Shown: positions 9,063 to 23,045, numbered from the stretch's first letter. The stretch is DNA of 64,000 nucleotides from Cognatazoarcus sp050305135 (GCA_050305135.1 JBNLET010000126.1:7273-71272); one strand, 5' to 3'. Numbers and translations: made by a program. Notes: generated from the sequence alone by a model not told the origin.

Positions 9063-10970
9063 ATGATCAAAGCATTACTTTCTCGACTGGCGGTCACCGT
9101 GTTCGCGGCCGGTCTCGTGGCTTGTGGTGGCGGTGGTGGCGGGGGAGATACCTGCATACTTTGCCCTGCCGATAACGGAGGCAGTACGGCAACTGGTGCG
9201 TCGTTGTCACTGATCGTCACGTCGCCGACATTGTCAACCGACGGTGCTGGGCGGATTACGGTGCGGGCCACGGTCAAGGACGAGAACAACGGCGCGGTGC
9301 CCGAGCAGGAAGTTGCGTTCGGCGCAAGTAGTGGCACGCTGTCGTCCTCGACGGCTACGACTGACGGTCAGGGGGTGGCCCAGGTCGAGTTCAACACCGA
9401 CGACGACAAGGCCAACCGGACCGTCACGATCACCGCGAGGCACGGGTCGCTGAGTCGCACCACGACGGTGTCCGTGCTCGGCACGACGCTGTCGTTCGGC
9501 GGGGATCTTGCCGGTGTCGTCGGTCAGGCGCTGAGCATGACAGTGGCCTTGACGGATGCGGCGGGCGTTTCGATCCAGAATACCCAGGTGTCGCTCTCGT
9601 CGAGCCAGGGCAATCCAGTGCCTGCAAGCGTGACGACGAATGCGCAGGGACAAGCCAGCTTCACGTTCACGCCGACAGAGGGCGGAGCCGATGTGATCTC
9701 CGCCTCCGCGTTAGGTGCGACGACGACACAGACCCTGTCCGTGTCGACAGTCAATTTCTCGTTTGCATCGCCGAGTTCCGGCACCACGGTGCCCGTTTCC
9801 ACCGCAGGTGGCTGCCAGGAGGTGCTGCTCTCCTTGAGCGGCTTTGCCGCGACCCAGGTTTCGCTGACCAACCCGCGTGGTAGGGTGCACACCGATTCTT
9901 CGTGCACAACGGGCAGCGGTTCCACCGCCGAGATCCCCTTGTCGTCGGGTGTGGCCCGTGCCTGGGTCTCGGCCCCCAGCGCGGGCGATTCGACGCTGTT
10001 GGCGACGGCCAGCGATGGAAGCACCAGCGCTTCGACCAATTTGCTGCTCAAGTTCATCGCGGTTACGCCGGCCTCGGTCGTCGTGCAGGGCTCGCCCTCG
10101 ACGATTGGCGTCAGCGGTACAAGCAACATCAACGCGCTGGTCAAGGATGCCTTCGGCAACCCGGTGGCCGGCCAGACCGTCACATTCACTGCGCCAAATG
10201 GTGGAGGTGTGCCTTCGCCGGCACAGGCGGTCACCGACGAAGCGGGCCGCGCGTCGACGGTCTTCAACGCTGATCCGAGCATCAGCGGCAAGGACTCCGT
10301 GTCCGTCGTTGCGGCCGTCGGCAGCACCGGCATCACCGGCCAGGCGGAACTGACGGTGTCGGGCAATGCGGTGAACGTCATCATCGGCACCGACAACCAG
10401 ATTCAGTTGATCGATCCGGTGTCCTACCGGAAAGTCTATGCGGCCTTCGTCACCGACACCGCGGGCAACCCGGTGCCGAACCAGACCGTGACGATCGCGT
10501 TGAACTTTCTCAGGTTCCAAAAAGGTTCCTATGGCCCCCCCGGAGCGGATGATGAGGTATCAGACCAAATCAAGTGGGTCCAGCATGTCGCCGCAAGCTG
10601 CACGGGTGAAGAGCCGAACAACAACGGCCTGACCGATGCCGGCGAAATCGGCGATTTCGATGGCGACGGTATTTTCGAGCCCAACGGCAGCGCGCTGGTT
10701 CGGCCGCCCGCCGGCAGCGGCGGATCGACCGTCACGATCGTGTCGGGGGAGAGCGGCTCGGCAGAGTTTTGGCTCGAGTATCCGCGCAGCTACGCGAGCT
10801 GGTCCGAGGTCGCGATCATCGCGACCGCCGTCGTCGCGGGCAAGAACAATGTCTCCCAGGTCGCGACTTTCCTGCCGGTACCGACTTCCGAGCTCACCGA
10901 TGAGACAGTGGTGCCGTCCTTTGCCGTCTCTCCGTTCGGCGTGGAGGCGGGCTGCAGCAACCCGAACTGA
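9063..10970 (+). CDS. Lipoprotein with tandem Ig-like (Big-1) domains
   Basis: A 635-residue predicted outer-membrane lipoprotein. The signal peptide ends in the lipobox GLVAC and is followed by a poly-Gly linker. At least three repeats resemble bacterial Ig-like domains of the invasin/intimin type, recognisable by phrases such as TVKDENNGAVPEQEVAF, VALTDAAGVSIQNTQVSL, LVKDAFGNPVAGQTVTF and AFVTDTAGNPVPNQTVTI, each followed by a T-x-G-Q/R-A strand. The C-terminal part holds an acidic DFDGDGIFEPN segment that could bind calcium. It sits 28 bases after pilQ and before a strong terminator, so it is probably part of the pil operon. Role unknown; adhesion or support of the secretin is an inference. 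Confidence 0.8.
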   Translation: MIKALLSRLAVTVFAAGLVACGGGGGGGDTCILCPADNGGSTATGASLSLIVTSPTLSTDGAGRITVRATVKDENNGAVPEQEVAFGASSGTLSSSTATTDGQGVAQVEFNTDDDKANRTVTITARHGSLSRTTTVSVLGTTLSFGGDLAGVVGQALSMTVALTDAAGVSIQNTQVSLSSSQGNPVPASVTTNAQGQASFTFTPTEGGADVISASALGATTTQTLSVSTVNFSFASPSSGTTVPVSTAGGCQEVLLSLSGFAATQVSLTNPRGRVHTDSSCTTGSGSTAEIPLSSGVARAWVSAPSAGDSTLLATASDGSTSASTNLLLKFIAVTPASVVVQGSPSTIGVSGTSNINALVKDAFGNPVAGQTVTFTAPNGGGVPSPAQAVTDEAGRASTVFNADPSISGKDSVSVVAAVGSTGITGQAELTVSGNAVNVIIGTDNQIQLIDPVSYRKVYAAFVTDTAGNPVPNQTVTIALNFLRFQKGSYGPPGADDEVSDQIKWVQHVAASCTGEEPNNNGLTDAGEIGDFDGDGIFEPNGSALVRPPAGSGGSTVTIVSGESGSAEFWLEYPRSYASWSEVAIIATAVVAGKNNVSQVATFLPVPTSELTDETVVPSFAVSPFGVEAGCSNPN

Positions 10971-10987
10971 CCGGTCCAAGTTAGGAT

Positions 10988-11024
10988 AAGGGGAAGACGG
11001 GCCGTACCGGCCCGTCTTCCCCTT
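10988..11024 (+). terminator. Rho-independent terminator after the pil operon
   Basis: A 17-bp perfect stem (AAGGGGAAGACGGGCCG / its complement) with a 3-base loop and T-rich flank. It closes the pilMNOPQ-Ig lipoprotein unit, 17 bases after the last stop codon, just before aroK. Confidence 0.85.
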
Positions 11025-11044
11025 TCTTCATGCGGAGATAGCCT

Positions 11045-11575
11045 TTGACATCGACGGTAGCGCCAGTCTTCCTGATCGGCATGATGGGCGCCGGCAAGAC
11101 GACGATCGGACGCGAACTGGCCAAGCGGCTCGGACGCCGCTTCGTCGATTGCGACCACGAGATCGAGGCCAGGACCGGCGTCAAGATCCCGGTGATCTTC
11201 GACATTGAGGGCGAGGAGGGCTTCCGCCGACGCGAGACGCAGGAACTGGACGAACTCAGCCGGCAGCCGGACCTCGTCGTCGCGACCGGCGGCGGCATCG
11301 TGCTGGCGGCCGAGAATCGTGCCATCTTGCGCGAGCGCGGTATCGTCGTCTATCTGGACGTCAGCCCGGATGTCCTGTACGAGCGCACGCGGCACGACCG
11401 CAACCGCCCGCTGCTGCAGGTGGACAATCCGAGGGCCCGTATCGAGGAGTTGCATCGGGCGCGCGAACCCTTGTACCGAGAGGTGGCCGATCTGGCGGTG
11501 CCGGGGCGCAGGGGGTCGCCGTTGGCGATGGCGCGTGCGATCGAGCGCGAACTGGAGAAACTATGCGAACGCTGA
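11045..11575 (+). CDS. aroK: Shikimate kinase
   Basis: A 176-residue enzyme that phosphorylates shikimate at the 3-hydroxyl using ATP in chorismate synthesis. Walker A GMMGAGKTT lies at residues 12-20. The shikimate-binding DCDHEIE and GFRRRE follow, then the GGGIV segment and the lid arginine in RHDRNRPLL. The start is a TTG at 11045, 6 bases after GGAGA; the first ATG would delete the P-loop. It overlaps aroB by 13 bases, the standard aroKB unit. Confidence 0.94.
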   Translation: MTSTVAPVFLIGMMGAGKTTIGRELAKRLGRRFVDCDHEIEARTGVKIPVIFDIEGEEGFRRRETQELDELSRQPDLVVATGGGIVLAAENRAILRERGIVVYLDVSPDVLYERTRHDRNRPLLQVDNPRARIEELHRAREPLYREVADLAVPGRRGSPLAMARAIERELEKLCER

Positions 11576-12648
11576 ACGTCGCGCTGGGCGAGCGCACCTA
11601 TCCGATCCACGTGGAGAGGGGGCTGCGCTACCGGGCGGACCTGATCGTGCCTCATCTGAAGACGCGGCGGGTCGCGCTGATCAGCAACGAGACCGTCGCG
11701 CCGCTCTATCTGGCGGACGTCAAGGGCGCTCTTGCCGGCGAGGGCGTCGCAGTGACCGAGATCGTGTTGCCGGACGGCGAGGCCTACAAGGACTGGGCGA
11801 CGCTGAACCGGATCTTCGATGGACTGCTGCAAGCCCGTTGCGAGCGTTCCACGACGCTCGTTGCGCTCGGTGGCGGCGTGATCGGCGACATGGTCGGCTT
11901 CGCGGCGGCGACCTTCCAGCGCGGCGTGCCGTTCATTCAGATGCCGACCACGCTGCTGTCGCAGGTCGACTCCTCGGTCGGCGGCAAGACGGCGATCAAC
12001 CATCCGCTGGGCAAGAACATGATCGGCGCCTTCCACCAGCCACGGCTGGTGCTGGCCGACATCGACACGCTCGGGACGCTGCCCGATCGCGAGCTGTCGG
12101 CAGGCCTGGCGGAGGTGATCAAGTACGGACTGATCCGCGACCGGGAGTTCTTCGACTGGCTTGAGCGCAACATGGCCCGCCTGATGGCGCGGGACGCCGA
12201 GGCTCTGGCCTATGCGATCGAGCGTTCGTGCGCCAACAAGGCCGAAGTCGTGGCCGCCGACGAGACCGAGCAGGGGGTGCGCGCGACGCTGAACCTGGGC
12301 CACACGTTCGGCCACGCGATCGAAGCGGGTCTCGGCTATGGCGAGTGGCTGCACGGCGAAGCGGTGGCGGCCGGCGCGATGATGGCCGCCGGGTTGTCCC
12401 GCACGCGGGGCTGGCTGTCGGCCGAGGAGGTGGCCCGCATCGAAGCCATCCATCGGGCCGCAGGGCTGCCGGTGCGCGGCCCGGACCTGGGCGTCGAACG
12501 CTACCTGGCGCTGATGGCCCACGACAAGAAGGTCGAGGACGGCCGCTTGCGGCTGGTCCTGCTGAAAGGCATCGGCGAGGCCGTCATCGACGCGGAGTCG
12601 TCGGGGGCGTCGATCGAGCAGGCGATCGCGGACCGGGTCGATGCCTGA
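11563..12648 (+). CDS. aroB: 3-Dehydroquinate synthase
   Basis: A 361-residue NAD- and metal-dependent cyclase converting DAHP to 3-dehydroquinate, second step of the shikimate pathway. The NAD-binding GGGVIGDM and the active-site stretch PTTLLSQVDSSVGGKTAINH are seen, as are the zinc ligands in AEVIKYG, NLGHTFGHAIE and LHGEAV. Length is normal. It overlaps aroK upstream and the dGTPase-like gene downstream by 8 bases. Confidence 0.96.
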   Translation: MRTLNVALGERTYPIHVERGLRYRADLIVPHLKTRRVALISNETVAPLYLADVKGALAGEGVAVTEIVLPDGEAYKDWATLNRIFDGLLQARCERSTTLVALGGGVIGDMVGFAAATFQRGVPFIQMPTTLLSQVDSSVGGKTAINHPLGKNMIGAFHQPRLVLADIDTLGTLPDRELSAGLAEVIKYGLIRDREFFDWLERNMARLMARDAEALAYAIERSCANKAEVVAADETEQGVRATLNLGHTFGHAIEAGLGYGEWLHGEAVAAGAMMAAGLSRTRGWLSAEEVARIEAIHRAAGLPVRGPDLGVERYLALMAHDKKVEDGRLRLVLLKGIGEAVIDAESSGASIEQAIADRVDA

Positions 12649-13771
12649 GGCGCCGCTCGCGCCCTATGCGGTGAGCGAGTCGAACTCCCGTGGGCGGCAG
12701 TTTTCCGAGCAAAGTCCGCGCGGACGGGGAGAATTCCAGCGCGACCGGGACCGCATCGTGCACTCGACCGCGTTCCGGCGGCTCGAGTACAAGACCCAGG
12801 TCTTCGTCAACCACGAGGGCGACCTGTTCCGCACCCGGCTGACCCACAGCATCGAGGTTGCCCAGATCACCCGCAGCATCGCAAGGGCCTTGCAGCTCAA
12901 CGAGGATCTGGCCGAGGCCATCGCGCTGGCCCACGATCTAGGTCACACGCCGTTCGGCCACGCAGGGCAGGACGCGCTGAACGAATGCATGAAACCGTTC
13001 GGCGGCTTCGAGCACAACCTGCAGTCGCTGCGCACCGTCGATCTGCTCGAGGAGCGCTACGCCGAGTTCGACGGCCTCAATCTGATGTACGAGACCCGCG
13101 AAGGCATCCTGAAGCACTGTTCGCAGGCCCGTGCTCGCGAGCTCGGCGAACTGGGCCGGCGTTTCCTCGACAGGCGCCAGCCCTCGCTGGAAGGGCAGCT
13201 CGCCAATTTCTGCGACGAGATCGCCTACAACAACCATGATCTGGACGACGGCCTGCGCTCCGGCCTGATCACGCTGCAGCAACTCGACGACGTGGTGCTG
13301 TTCGCGCGCGAACGGGCGCAGGTGGAGGCCGCCTATCCCGGCCTGCAGGGCCGGCGGCTGATCCACGAGACGATCCGCCGGATGATCAACCGGATGGCGC
13401 TGGACCTGATCGAGACGACGCGGTCGAACATCGCGCAACAGCGCGTCGACTCCCTCCGGGCGGTGGCAGAGGCGCCCCCGCTGGTCGGCTACAGCGAGGA
13501 TCTGCGGGCGCCGCTGAAGGACTTGAAGAGCTTCCTGCGCGAAGACCTCTATCGCCACTATCAGGTGCTGCGCATGACCGACAAGGCCCGCCGCATCATC
13601 CGCGACCTGTTCCAGGCCTTCCTGTCCGATCCCCGCCTGCTGCCGCCGCAGTATCAGGCCAAGGCCCGCCACGACACGGCGCGCGCGATCGCCGACTACA
13701 TCGCCGGCATGACCGACCGCTACGCGATTCGCGAGCACCGCCGGCTGTTTGCGGTCGGCGAGATCCACTAG
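12641..13771 (+). CDS. Deoxyguanosinetriphosphate triphosphohydrolase-like protein
   Basis: A 376-residue HD-domain dNTPase of the short (type 2) dGTPase-like family, releasing tripolyphosphate from dNTPs. Metal ligands are visible as RLTHSIEV, then AHDLGHTPFGH (the HD pair), and a later IAYNNHDLDD. The N-terminal SRGRQFSEQSPRGRGEFQRDRDRI is typical. It overlaps aroB by 8 bases, an aroB-dgt arrangement common in betaproteobacteria. Substrate preference among dNTPs cannot be read from the sequence. Confidence 0.92.
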   Translation: MPEAPLAPYAVSESNSRGRQFSEQSPRGRGEFQRDRDRIVHSTAFRRLEYKTQVFVNHEGDLFRTRLTHSIEVAQITRSIARALQLNEDLAEAIALAHDLGHTPFGHAGQDALNECMKPFGGFEHNLQSLRTVDLLEERYAEFDGLNLMYETREGILKHCSQARARELGELGRRFLDRRQPSLEGQLANFCDEIAYNNHDLDDGLRSGLITLQQLDDVVLFARERAQVEAAYPGLQGRRLIHETIRRMINRMALDLIETTRSNIAQQRVDSLRAVAEAPPLVGYSEDLRAPLKDLKSFLREDLYRHYQVLRMTDKARRIIRDLFQAFLSDPRLLPPQYQAKARHDTARAIADYIAGMTDRYAIREHRRLFAVGEIH

Positions 13772-13821
13772 CCTCGCCGCTCCGACCACAAGCAAGGAGC
13801 TTGCCGCGGCGCAAAAAGGCC

Positions 13822-13851
13822 TTGATAGCGGGCGTCGCGCTGCGGTAAATT
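13822..13851 (+). promoter_or_regulatory. Candidate sigma-70 promoter for gltBD
   Basis: TTGATA (13822-13827) and TAAATT (13846-13851) are separated by 18 bases in the 248-bp spacer before gltB. Transcription would start near 13858 and give a leader of about 160 nt that includes the hairpin at 13903-13937. Predicted by eye only. Confidence 0.45.
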
Positions 13852-13902
13852 CGGACTTCCGCCAGCAGTATCGATCGGAGGGCTCCGCCAGATGAGCCCG
13901 GC

Positions 13903-13937
13903 AAGCCGGTGAGCTTATCGCGCCTCCGGCTTTTTTT
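13903..13937 (+). terminator. Terminator-like hairpin in the gltB leader
   Basis: AAGCCGG (13903-13909) pairs with CCGGCTT (13926-13932) across a 16-base loop and runs into seven T residues. It could end dGTPase-gene transcripts. It also lies downstream of the candidate promoter and 83 bases before gltB. The left arm can instead pair with an upstream CCGG in CCGGCAAGCCGG, so attenuation is possible. Confidence 0.6.
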
Positions 13938-14019
13938 GACGTCCGCACGCCAGGCGTGCTGCCACAAGCGCCGGACCGGAAGCCATTCACCGGTGCGCAA
14001 GTTGTCGAGGAAATACAGG

Positions 14020-18696
<4,677 letters not shown>

Positions 18697-18697
18697 G

Positions 18698-20158
18698 ATG
18701 GGGAAGCCCACCGGATTCATGGAGTTTCAGCGCCTGTCCGAGGCCTACGCGCCGGCGCAGGAACGCGTCAAGCACTACCGCGAGTTCACCGCCGCGCTGT
18801 CCGACGAGGACGCCGCCAAGCAGGGGGCCCGCTGCATGGACTGCGGCATCCCGTTCTGCAACAACGGCTGCCCGGTGAACAACATCATTCCGGACTGGAA
18901 CGACCTGGTCTATCGCGGCGCCTGGCAGGAGGCGATCCGCGTCCTGCACTCGACCAACAACTTCCCGGAGTTCACCGGCCGCATCTGCCCGGCGCCGTGT
19001 GAGGCAGCGTGCACGCTGAACATCAACACCGACCCGGTCGGCATCAAGTCGCTCGAGCGGGCGATCATCGACAAGGCCTGGGCCGAGGGTTGGGTCAAGC
19101 CGCAACCGCCGGCGCGCAAGACCGGCAAGAAGGTCGCCGTCGTCGGCTCCGGCCCGGCCGGCCTGGCCGCAGCCCAGCAGCTGGCGCGCGCCGGCCACGA
19201 CGTGGTGGTGTTCGAGAAGAACGACCGCATCGGTGGCCTGCTGCGCTACGGCATTCCCGACTTCAAGATGGAAAAGCACCTGATCGACCGCCGGCTCGAG
19301 CAGATGGAGGCCGAGGGCGTCGAGTTTCGCACCGGTGTCTGCGTCGGGGCCGAGCCGCCGGCCGGCGTCGTCAACGATGCCTCGACGACGCTCGGCGCCG
19401 AGCAGCTCAAGGCCGACTTCGATGCGGTGATCCTGGCCGCGGGTTCCGAAACCCCGCGCGACCTGCCGGTGCCCGGTCGCGAACTGGACGGCGTGCATTT
19501 TGCGCTCGAATTCCTGATTCCGCAGAACAAGGAAGTCGCGGGGGGCGCTGTCAATCCGATCTCGGCCACCGGCAAGAACGTGGTGGTGATCGGCGGCGGC
19601 GACACCGGATCCGACTGTGTCGGCACTTCGAATCGGCACGGTGCCGTCTCGATCACCCAGTTCGAACTGCTGCCGCAGCCGCCCGAGCAGGAAGACAAGA
19701 TGCTAACCTGGCCGTACTGGCCGATCAAGATGCGCACCTCCTCGTCGCACGAGGAAGGCTGCGAGCGTGACTTTGCCGTGGCCACCAAGGCGTTCATCGG
19801 CGAGAACGGCAAGGTCAAGGCGTTGAAGGGCGTCCGGCTCGACTGGAAGGACGGCCAGATGAAGGAAGTGCCGGATTCCGAGTTCGAGATTCCGGCCGAC
19901 CTGGTGCTGTTCGCGATGGGTTTCACGAGTCCGGCGGCCAAGCTGCTGGAGGCCTTCGGCGTCGACAAGGACGCCCGCGGCAATGCCAAGGCGACGACCG
20001 ACGGCGAGGGCTGCTATGCCACCAGCGTCGACAAGGTCTTCGCTGCCGGCGACGTGCGCCGCGGCCAGTCGCTGGTGGTGTGGGCGATCCGCGAGGGGCG
20101 CCAGTGCGCCCGCGAGGTGGACGTCTTCCTGATGGGCGAATCGGTGCTGCCGCGCTGA
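18698..20158 (+). CDS. gltD: Glutamate synthase (NADPH), small subunit
   Basis: A 486-residue FAD/NADPH subunit that feeds electrons to GltB through Fe-S clusters. The N-terminal cysteine motifs (CMDCGIPFCNNGCPVNN and CPAPCEAAC) bind the two 4Fe-4S centres. The FAD Rossmann motif GSGPAGLAAA begins near residue 150, the NADPH motif GGGDTGSDC near 295, and the FAD-closing segment VFAAGDVRRGQSLVVWA is near the C-terminus. It is cotranscribed with gltB and closed by a strong terminator. Confidence 0.97.
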   Translation: MGKPTGFMEFQRLSEAYAPAQERVKHYREFTAALSDEDAAKQGARCMDCGIPFCNNGCPVNNIIPDWNDLVYRGAWQEAIRVLHSTNNFPEFTGRICPAPCEAACTLNINTDPVGIKSLERAIIDKAWAEGWVKPQPPARKTGKKVAVVGSGPAGLAAAQQLARAGHDVVVFEKNDRIGGLLRYGIPDFKMEKHLIDRRLEQMEAEGVEFRTGVCVGAEPPAGVVNDASTTLGAEQLKADFDAVILAAGSETPRDLPVPGRELDGVHFALEFLIPQNKEVAGGAVNPISATGKNVVVIGGGDTGSDCVGTSNRHGAVSITQFELLPQPPEQEDKMLTWPYWPIKMRTSSSHEEGCERDFAVATKAFIGENGKVKALKGVRLDWKDGQMKEVPDSEFEIPADLVLFAMGFTSPAAKLLEAFGVDKDARGNAKATTDGEGCYATSVDKVFAAGDVRRGQSLVVWAIREGRQCAREVDVFLMGESVLPR

Positions 20159-20182
20159 GCCGGCTGCCGGGTCCAACGAAAG

Positions 20183-20206
20183 GGCGCACCCGGGTGCGCC
20201 TTTTTC
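20183..20206 (+). terminator. Rho-independent terminator of gltBD
   Basis: The perfect 18-bp palindrome GGCGCACCCGGGTGCGCC (20183-20200) is followed by TTTTTCTTTT and preceded by AAAG. It lies 24 bases after gltD and also faces the converging DUF302 gene, for which it may act bidirectionally. Confidence 0.88.
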
Positions 20207-20225
20207 TTTTCGCCGCGGCGCCGAC

Positions 20226-20678
20226 TCAGGGCGCGGTTGCGGCAACGGCGAAGTTCTTCAGGGCCTGCGAGATCTTGCCGACCACCGCGCAGTCGCCGGC
20301 GCCGTGACGCGCCGCGATCCAGGCCGGGTCGTTGTAGCCGAGCCAGACCTTGCCCTGCTCGTCGCGCCATACCAGCGCCTTCAGCGGCAGATCGATGCCG
20401 ATGCTCTGGGCACAGGCCATGAACGGCGTGCCGCCTTTCGGGTTACCGAAGATCAGCAGTTCGGTCGGGCGCATTTCGGCGCCGACCGAGGCCGCCCCCT
20501 TGGCGTGGTCGATGCGGGCGAAGATCCTCATGCCCTTTTTCTTCGCGAGTGCTTCGAGCCGATCCATCGTCACGGCCACCGGGTGAGCGCTGGCGACCTT
20601 GACGATGCCGTCCGCAGCCCAGCCGGCGGCCGGCAGACACAACATCGCGACCAGCACGAGCCGCTTCCATGTACGCAT
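20226..20678 (-). CDS. Exported DUF302 protein
   Basis: A 150-residue protein with a clear signal peptide (MRTWKRLVLVAMLCLPAAGWA) and a single DUF302 domain. The domain is recognised by the pattern ...MRIFARIDHAKGA...RPTELLIFGNPKGGTPFM and IDLPLKALVWRDEQGKVWLGY. DUF302 proteins are small periplasmic proteins of unknown biochemical role, sometimes near metal or sulfur metabolism. Monocistronic, converging on gltD; the upstream spacer (20679-20751) holds its RBS. Confidence 0.85.
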   Translation of the reverse strand: MRTWKRLVLVAMLCLPAAGWAADGIVKVASAHPVAVTMDRLEALAKKKGMRIFARIDHAKGAASVGAEMRPTELLIFGNPKGGTPFMACAQSIGIDLPLKALVWRDEQGKVWLGYNDPAWIAARHGAGDCAVVGKISQALKNFAVAATAP

Positions 20679-20751
20679 GACGCATCCCCCCCAGTCGTCG
20701 TAGACAGTCGTTCGACGCTTGGCCGGGTGGAATCCTTACAGCAACGTTGGC

Positions 20752-21828
20752 TCAGCAGTTGGCGAACAGGCGTTCGCTGAGTTCGAGCAACCTCGGCGAA
20801 TCGCCGAGCCCCTCCAGCAGGCGCCGGGGAATGCCTGACAGACCGGCCTGGGCGCCGCACAGCGCGCCGGTCAGCATCGCCCGCGCCTGGTTCTGGCCGC
20901 CGCCATTGACCGCGTGCAGCACCGCCGACTCGAAATCGGCTCCGAAGCGGGCCGCCAGGTAGTAGGCGGCCGGCAACTGGTGGTAGATCGCGCAGGGCAT
21001 GCCATACACCAGCGACACCTTCCACGCGGGCTCGATGCGGATGTCGGGATCCTGCGCGGCGCGGGCCATGTAGCCCGGAGTCAGCAGCGCGTCGGGCGAG
21101 GCGAAGCGGCCGGCCCGCGACGGCTCCGGCACACCTTTCACGGGCGTTCCCATCTGCGCCCCGGTGACCACGGTGTGGAACGGCAGATCGCCGCGCCTGC
21201 ACAGCGCCATCAGCTTCGCCGACACCGTCCCGTCGAACGCCTCGCCGCACACCAGCAGACCCAGCAGCGAGCAGAACGCAACCGTCATCGCCACCACCGC
21301 CTCGTCGCGCTGCGTCAGCACCGTGTTGGCGGCGACAAAGCGGGCCAGCGCGGCCGGATCGTCGGCATAGCGGACCGCGATCGCAATACAGCGCTCGATC
21401 GCCTCGGTCGTGTCGGCGTGACCGCCGCATTCGCTCCACGGTCGCCCCTCGCCGACCCGTCGCCGCCAGCATTCCCGTATCGATTGGCTGGTGTAGCCGC
21501 CCGGCCCGTTCATCGGCGTGCCGTCGAGTTGCGGGAACAGATCCTCCTCCAGCCGCCGGCAGAAGTCGGCCTCGTCGTAGCGGCCGCAGGCCACCAGCGA
21601 TTCGAGCGTCAGTGCCAGCAGCAGGCCGGCCTGGGAGGCGTCGCCGGCGGCCAGGCCGGCGTGATAGTGGTCCGGCAGTGGCGCCGTGTAGTCCGAGATC
21701 CAGTTGCCGAAGCGGCTGCGCAACTCTTCGAGGTCGTAGTACCAGTGCGGTCCGAGCGCCAGCGCATCGCCGATGAAGGCGCCCATCAGCGCGCCGCAGC
21801 CCCGATCGGCAATGCCGTGTTCATTCAT
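20752..21828 (-). CDS. ADP-ribosylglycohydrolase-fold protein with altered metal site
   Basis: A 358-residue protein of the DraG/ADP-ribosylglycohydrolase family, recognisable by CGALMGAFIGDALALGPHWYYD at the N-terminus, the central GGHADTTEAIERCIAIA helix, and a C-terminal AVNGGG...TGALCGAQAGLSGIP. The family normally binds two Mg ions through a TDDT motif and a C-terminal GGDTDT motif. Here the first reads GDASQAG and the second GGGQNQA, so most metal ligands appear replaced. This suggests a non-hydrolytic or divergent enzyme. The start overlaps the stop of the upstream membrane zinc-ribbon gene by 8 bases, so the two are translationally coupled. Confidence 0.78.
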   Translation of the reverse strand: MNEHGIADRGCGALMGAFIGDALALGPHWYYDLEELRSRFGNWISDYTAPLPDHYHAGLAAGDASQAGLLLALTLESLVACGRYDEADFCRRLEEDLFPQLDGTPMNGPGGYTSQSIRECWRRRVGEGRPWSECGGHADTTEAIERCIAIAVRYADDPAALARFVAANTVLTQRDEAVVAMTVAFCSLLGLLVCGEAFDGTVSAKLMALCRRGDLPFHTVVTGAQMGTPVKGVPEPSRAGRFASPDALLTPGYMARAAQDPDIRIEPAWKVSLVYGMPCAIYHQLPAAYYLAARFGADFESAVLHAVNGGGQNQARAMLTGALCGAQAGLSGIPRRLLEGLGDSPRLLELSERLFANC

Positions 21829-23008
21829 CTGTGTCGCTCGTCTCGGCGTCCGGCAGACGCTGGCCGCATTCGCCGCAGAAGCGGTCGCCGGCCGCCGCCG
21901 GCGCCTTGCAGAAGGGACAGGCATGTGGCGGCACGATGGCCGTCGGCTGCAGGCCCGCCCAGGCGTCCGTGCCGCACGTCGCCGGCTCCGTTGCGGCGGG
22001 AAGGCCGGCCCACGGATCCGGCTCGGCCGGCACCGCCGGCAGCGTCGCATCGACTGCCGCCACGGTGTCGGCGAAATCGGCGCTGATGCCCGGTTCGCCG
22101 GCGGGGCTTGGCGCAGCGTCGCGGGCCGGCTCCGGCGGCGCCGCATCCGTCGCATGCCGCGACTGCAGGTAGATATGGCACAGGCCGTTCATCTGGATCG
22201 CCGTCAACAGGCCGGACAGCAGCAGGAAGGCCAGCGTCAGCCCGACGCCGCCGCCGGTCACCGTTGCCGGGCTCGCCGCGGCCAGATCCGCCATTCCGCC
22301 GGTTGCGCCTGCGCCGAGGATCGCCGCGGCGAGCGCGCCGACGAGGGCGCCGCCGGAGACCATGAAGGCGCCCGCCACCCAGGCGATGACGGTGGTGAGC
22401 AGCACCAGCAGGAGCAACGATACGAGCACCTCCAGCGGCCGCCGATACACGAGGTCGCGCATTTCCCGCAGTGCTGCCCGCAGCGGATTGCCTGCCCACA
22501 GCGCGGGCGCCACCATCGACATGGCCACGAACAGCGCCAGCAGCAGCAGTGCCGCGGCGAGCATCAGGGCGGGCAGCAACAGCGCCAGCAGCAACGGGCC
22601 CAGCCAGGGCAGCTTGCAGATCCAGAGCGCGAGCGCCGCGGCGAGCATGAAGGCCAGCAGCACGCCGAGCGCCAGCAGGCCGGCGCCCAGCAGCGCCGCA
22701 AAGCAGCGGGCCCCGGCCAGCAACAGCGCGCCGATGCTTCGTGTCGGCCGGCCTCGGGCCGCGTCCATCAATGCCAGACCCGCGCCATTCAATACCGCAG
22801 CGGCCAGCACGATCGCCAGCAGGCCGCTCACCAGTGCCGCCGCCGGCATGCCGCTCGCTGCCGCGACCAAGTTGCCGAGGCCGGCCAGCAGGCCCATCAG
22901 CAGCAATCCGGGCACCAGCACCAGCAGCGCCTGCCGGTTGCGAACGCCTTCGAGCGAACGGAGCACGGCGCCGTAGCGATGATCCCCGGGCATCCAAGTT
23001 TCCGTCAT
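21821..23008 (-). CDS. Multi-spanning membrane protein with C-terminal zinc ribbon
   Basis: A 395-residue protein of unknown function. Residues about 25-290 hold some six to eight hydrophobic helices very rich in Ala and Leu. A cytoplasmic-looking tail rich in Pro, Ala and Asp ends in a zinc-ribbon-like CPFCKAPAAAGDRFCGECG. The start at 23008 (MTETWMPGDHRYG) is preferred over a longer frame whose first 56 residues are low-quality. It lies 37 bases downstream of another zinc-ribbon gene and overlaps the ADP-ribosylglycohydrolase-fold gene, forming a three-gene unit. Confidence 0.72.
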   Translation of the reverse strand: MTETWMPGDHRYGAVLRSLEGVRNRQALLVLVPGLLLMGLLAGLGNLVAAASGMPAAALVSGLLAIVLAAAVLNGAGLALMDAARGRPTRSIGALLLAGARCFAALLGAGLLALGVLLAFMLAAALALWICKLPWLGPLLLALLLPALMLAAALLLLALFVAMSMVAPALWAGNPLRAALREMRDLVYRRPLEVLVSLLLLVLLTTVIAWVAGAFMVSGGALVGALAAAILGAGATGGMADLAAASPATVTGGGVGLTLAFLLLSGLLTAIQMNGLCHIYLQSRHATDAAPPEPARDAAPSPAGEPGISADFADTVAAVDATLPAVPAEPDPWAGLPAATEPATCGTDAWAGLQPTAIVPPHACPFCKAPAAAGDRFCGECGQRLPDAETSDTDE

Positions 23009-23045
23009 CGATCCGGTCCCCGTGCTCTCGTTTCGGTGCGCGACG

